The translations under genes and the position numbers were made by a program. A stretch of 8,305 bases of DNA from positions 1-8,305 of the forward strand of contig CAKPDZ010000058.1 in assembly GCA_934149155.1 (NCBI GenBank), in the 5' to 3' direction. The notes below the pieces were generated by a model that did not search any database, was not told where the DNA came from, and saw only the letters and a list, made by a program, of their open reading frames with translations. Positions 5,570 to 8,305 of the stretch are shown here, piece after piece. This DNA comes from an uncultured Clostridia bacterium (GTDB taxonomy: Bacteria > Bacillota > Clostridia > TANB77 > CAG-508). How positions within the stretch are numbered: position 1 is the stretch's first letter; each line of letters opens with the position of its first letter.

Positions 5570-8305
5570 TTATTGATTTTTACCACAACAGTTTTTGTAC
5601 TTTTTGCCGCTTCCACATGGGCATGGGTCGTTACGACCAACTTTAGGGCCTTCATTAACAACAGTTTTGTTAACTTCAGACTTAATTTGTTCACCATTAT
5701 CTAAGCTATTGATAGCTTGTAGAGCTGCACCAGTAATTTTAGCTGCTTCTTCTCTCTTAACATCTTCTTGTTTACGTAAGTTCATAAGAATTTTTACAAC
5801 ATCATGTTTAATATCAAGAACCATTTCTTCGAACATGTCCATACCTTCAATTCTGTATTTAACAACAGGATCTTGTTGTCCATAAGCACGAAGACCAATA
5901 CCATCTTTTAATTCATCCATAGCATCTATGTGGTCCATCCATTTTTGATCAACAACTTTAAGCATAACAACTCTTTCAAGTTCTCTTAAGTCATCATTTC
6001 CAATTTCTTGTTCTTTTTCATCATATTTAGCTAAAGCAAGCTCTTGAAGTTTTTCTATTATAGCATTTGAATCTTTTGAGTTTTCTTTAATAAAGTCAAC
6101 CATTTCAATTCCAAATGTATTTCTAATATCTGTGTCAAGTGCTTCTACACTAACTTCTTCTTCACTAGCAAAGTATGTTAATACAACTTCTTCTGCAAGT
6201 GATTTTATCATTGTTAATATATTGTCTTTTAAGTTTTCTCCATCTAGAACTTCTCTTCTTTGTTTGTAGATTATTTCTCTTTGTGCATTCATTACATCAT
6301 CATATTTTAATACATTCTTTCTAGTACTAAAGTTTCTACCTTCAACTTTTCTTTGAGCTGATTCAACTGCATTACTAATCATTTTGTTTTCAATTGGAAC
6401 ATTCTCGTCCATTCCTATTTTGTTGTAGACTTTTGTAATCATGTCTCCACCAAAGATTTTCATCAAGTCATCATCAAGTCCTATATAGAATTTTGATTCT
6501 CCTGGGTCACCTTGACGTCCACTACGTCCACGTAACTGGTTGTCAATTCTTCTTGATTCATGTCTTTCTGTACCAATTATTTTTAGACCTCCTGCTGCTA
6601 TAACTTTTTCTTTTTCTTCTTTGATTTCTTCATCATATTTCTTTTCTAGTTTTTTAAATTCTTCTCTTGCTCTTAAGATGTCTTGTTCGTCTGTTTCATA
6701 ATATGTGTTTGATTCTTCTATCAAGTTTTCTGGTACTTTGTTTTTCTTCATTTCTTGTTTTGCCAAGAATTCACTATTTCCACCTAACATAATATCAGTA
6801 CCACGTCCTGCCATGTTTGTAGCAATTGTTACTGCTCCAAATTTTCCGGCTTGTGCTATAATTTCAGCTTCTTTTTCATGGAATTTAGCATTTAATACTT
6901 CATGCTTAATTCCTTCTTTTTTAAGAATTCTACTTAATTTTTCAGATTTCTCTATTGATACTGTACCAACTAGGACTGGTTGTCCTTTTTCATGGCTTTC
7001 TTTTATACTTTGTACTATTGCATTGAATTTTGCATTTTCGTTTTTGTATATTACGTCATTTTGGTCATCTCTTATCATTGGCTTATTTGTTGGAATTGCA
7101 ACAACGTCTAAATTGTAGATTTCCTCAAATTCTGCCTCTTCTGTCATTGCAGTACCTGTCATACCTGATAATTTGTCATACATTCTGAAGTAGTTTTGGA
7201 ATGTAATTGTTGCTAATGTTTTTGATTCATCTGCAATTTTTACTCCTTCTTTTGCTTCTATTGCTTGATGTAATCCATTGTTGTATCTTCTTCCATACAT
7301 GATACGTCCTGTAAATTCGTCAACTATTAGTACTTCTCCATCTTTTACGATATAGTCTATATCTTTTTTCATTACTCCATGTGCACGTAATGCTTGATTT
7401 ACATGGTGTACTAATGTTGAGTTTTCTATATCATTGAAGTTTTCTAGTCTGAATGTTTCTTCTGCTTTCTTAATACCTTTTTGTGTTAATGATGCTGATT
7501 TTGCTTTTAAGTCTACAATGTAATCATATTTTTCATTGTCTTCTGCTTGTGCTTCATCTTTAACATCTTCTTCTACTATTACTTTTGGTGTTAATCTTTT
7601 TACAAAGTCATTTGCTTTTTTGTATAAATCTGAAGATTGATTTGCTCTACCTGATATGATAAGTGGTGTTCTTGCTTCATCAATTAAAATACTATCGATC
7701 TCGTCTACAATTGCATAGCTTAATCCTCTTTGTACTAATTGATTTTGGTAAATTACCATGTTATCTCTTAAGTAATCAAATCCAAATTCATTGTTTGTTC
7801 CATATGTGATGTCACATGCATATGCTTCTTGTTTTTGTTTTGGTTCCATTCCTGCAATTACTAGTCCTACTGATAGTCCTAAGAATTTATATAATTTTCC
7901 CATCCATTCACTATCTCTTTTTGCTAGATAGTCATTTACAGTTATTACATGTACACCTTCTCCTGTTAGTGCATTTAAGTATACTGGAAGTGTTGCTACA
8001 AGTGTTTTTCCTTCACCTGTTTTCATTTCCGCAATTCTTCCTTGGTGTAGTATAATTCCACCTATTAATTGCACGTCAAAGTGTCTCTTTCCTAATACTC
8101 TTTTTGATGCTTCTCTTACTACTGCAAATGCTTCTGGTAATATATCGTCTAATGTTTTTCCTTCTTCTAATTGTTTTTTTAATTCGTTTGTTTTATTTTT
8201 TAATTGTTCGTCTGTTAATTTTGATATTTCTTCTTCTAGTCCATTTATTTGTTCTACTATTGGCATTACTCTTTTTACTTCTTTTTCACTATAGCTTTTA
8301 AATAT
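5570..8305 (-). CDS. secA: SecA preprotein translocase ATPase, N-terminus beyond window
   Basis: SecA is the motor that drives unfolded preproteins through SecYEG at the membrane. Residues are counted from the Met at 8266. Domains in order: Walker A in MKTGEGKT (81-88); Walker B and following region DEIDSILIDEARTP (188-201); the preprotein-binding domain from about 215 to 365; NBD2 with NMAGRGTDI (484-492) and the arginine-finger region QLRGRSGRQGDPGE (577-590); helical scaffold and wing domains to about 830; and a C-terminal zinc motif with Cys882, Cys884, Cys893 and Cys894, typical of SecB/ribosome-binding tails. A charged helical insertion (500-555) within NBD2 is common in clostridial SecA. 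The frame stays open upstream of Met 8266 and encodes FKSYSEKEVKRV, which is standard SecA N-terminal sequence. The true start is therefore beyond the right edge, probably about 10 residues away. Valine codon choice shifts along the gene. Confidence 0.98.
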   Translation of the reverse strand: MFKSYSEKEVKRVMPIVEQINGLEEEISKLTDEQLKNKTNELKKQLEEGKTLDDILPEAFAVVREASKRVLGKRHFDVQLIGGIILHQGRIAEMKTGEGKTLVATLPVYLNALTGEGVHVITVNDYLAKRDSEWMGKLYKFLGLSVGLVIAGMEPKQKQEAYACDITYGTNNEFGFDYLRDNMVIYQNQLVQRGLSYAIVDEIDSILIDEARTPLIISGRANQSSDLYKKANDFVKRLTPKVIVEEDVKDEAQAEDNEKYDYIVDLKAKSASLTQKGIKKAEETFRLENFNDIENSTLVHHVNQALRAHGVMKKDIDYIVKDGEVLIVDEFTGRIMYGRRYNNGLHQAIEAKEGVKIADESKTLATITFQNYFRMYDKLSGMTGTAMTEEAEFEEIYNLDVVAIPTNKPMIRDDQNDVIYKNENAKFNAIVQSIKESHEKGQPVLVGTVSIEKSEKLSRILKKEGIKHEVLNAKFHEKEAEIIAQAGKFGAVTIATNMAGRGTDIMLGGNSEFLAKQEMKKNKVPENLIEESNTYYETDEQDILRAREEFKKLEKKYDEEIKEEKEKVIAAGGLKIIGTERHESRRIDNQLRGRSGRQGDPGESKFYIGLDDDLMKIFGGDMITKVYNKIGMDENVPIENKMISNAVESAQRKVEGRNFSTRKNVLKYDDVMNAQREIIYKQRREVLDGENLKDNILTMIKSLAEEVVLTYFASEEEVSVEALDTDIRNTFGIEMVDFIKENSKDSNAIIEKLQELALAKYDEKEQEIGNDDLRELERVVMLKVVDQKWMDHIDAMDELKDGIGLRAYGQQDPVVKYRIEGMDMFEEMVLDIKHDVVKILMNLRKQEDVKREEAAKITGAALQAINSLDNGEQIKSEVNKTVVNEGPKVGRNDPCPCGSGKKYKNCCGKNQ

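Noticed and set aside
5595..5885. Plus-strand open frame of 96 codons
   Set aside because: Antisense shadow of the SecA C-terminus; composition mirrors the real gene.
6705..7118. Plus-strand open frame of 137 codons
   Set aside because: Antisense shadow of secA NBD2; the hydrophobic composition is the complement of charged SecA codons.
8264..8266. ATG at 8266 as the secA start
   Set aside because: Upstream in-frame codons to the window edge encode the conserved SecA N-terminal segment YSEKEVKRV, so this Met is internal.
7816..8301. Two Leu-rich plus-strand open frames that look like membrane peptides
   Set aside because: Leu/Phe-rich frames arise opposite Lys/Glu-rich coding sequence; both are antisense to the conserved SecA N-terminal region.

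Overview
The window is AT-rich DNA (roughly 70% A+T by eye) with strong AGGAGG-type ribosome binding sites, consensus sigma-A promoters and U-tract terminators. Together with a clostridial-looking SecA, this points to a low-GC Firmicute, most likely a member of the Clostridia. All reading frames are consistent with the standard bacterial code. There are no rRNA, tRNA, CRISPR, phage or insertion-sequence signatures. It looks like ordinary chromosome with a few accessory genes.

Layout, left to right. (1) On the minus strand, a membrane-anchored alpha/beta hydrolase runs off the left edge. It lies 62 bases downstream of a flippase-like polytopic membrane protein (PF03706 type), and the two are probably co-transcribed. 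A long hairpin between them buries the hydrolase ribosome binding site. (2) Divergent from these, on the plus strand, is a single-gene unit for an unrecognised 451-residue soluble, charged, helical protein. It has a near-perfect promoter (TTGACT, 17 bases, TATAAT) and a strong intrinsic terminator. (3) Convergent with it, on the minus strand, are two unrelated GNAT N-acetyltransferases in tandem. They sit behind their own strong promoter and an unusually long leader of about 158 nucleotides that contains a candidate attenuator hairpin. (4) Upstream of these is a histidine-phosphatase (phosphoglycerate-mutase-like) gene. (5) The right third is secA, encoding the ATPase of the general secretion pathway. 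It is closed by its own terminator on the left, and its 5' end is cut off by the right edge of the window.

The genes do not form one obvious pathway. secA is housekeeping; the others look like small independent transcription units. Several first-ATG starts are wrong on sequence grounds. The flippase, the plus-strand protein and the upstream acetyltransferase each have a better internal start with a good ribosome binding site, and the secA frame stays open to the window edge. The points most worth a second look are the hairpin over the hydrolase ribosome binding site, the structured leader of the acetyltransferase pair, the repeat-containing unknown protein, and a gradual switch in valine codon choice along secA. 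I see no clear evidence of a wholly new multi-gene system.
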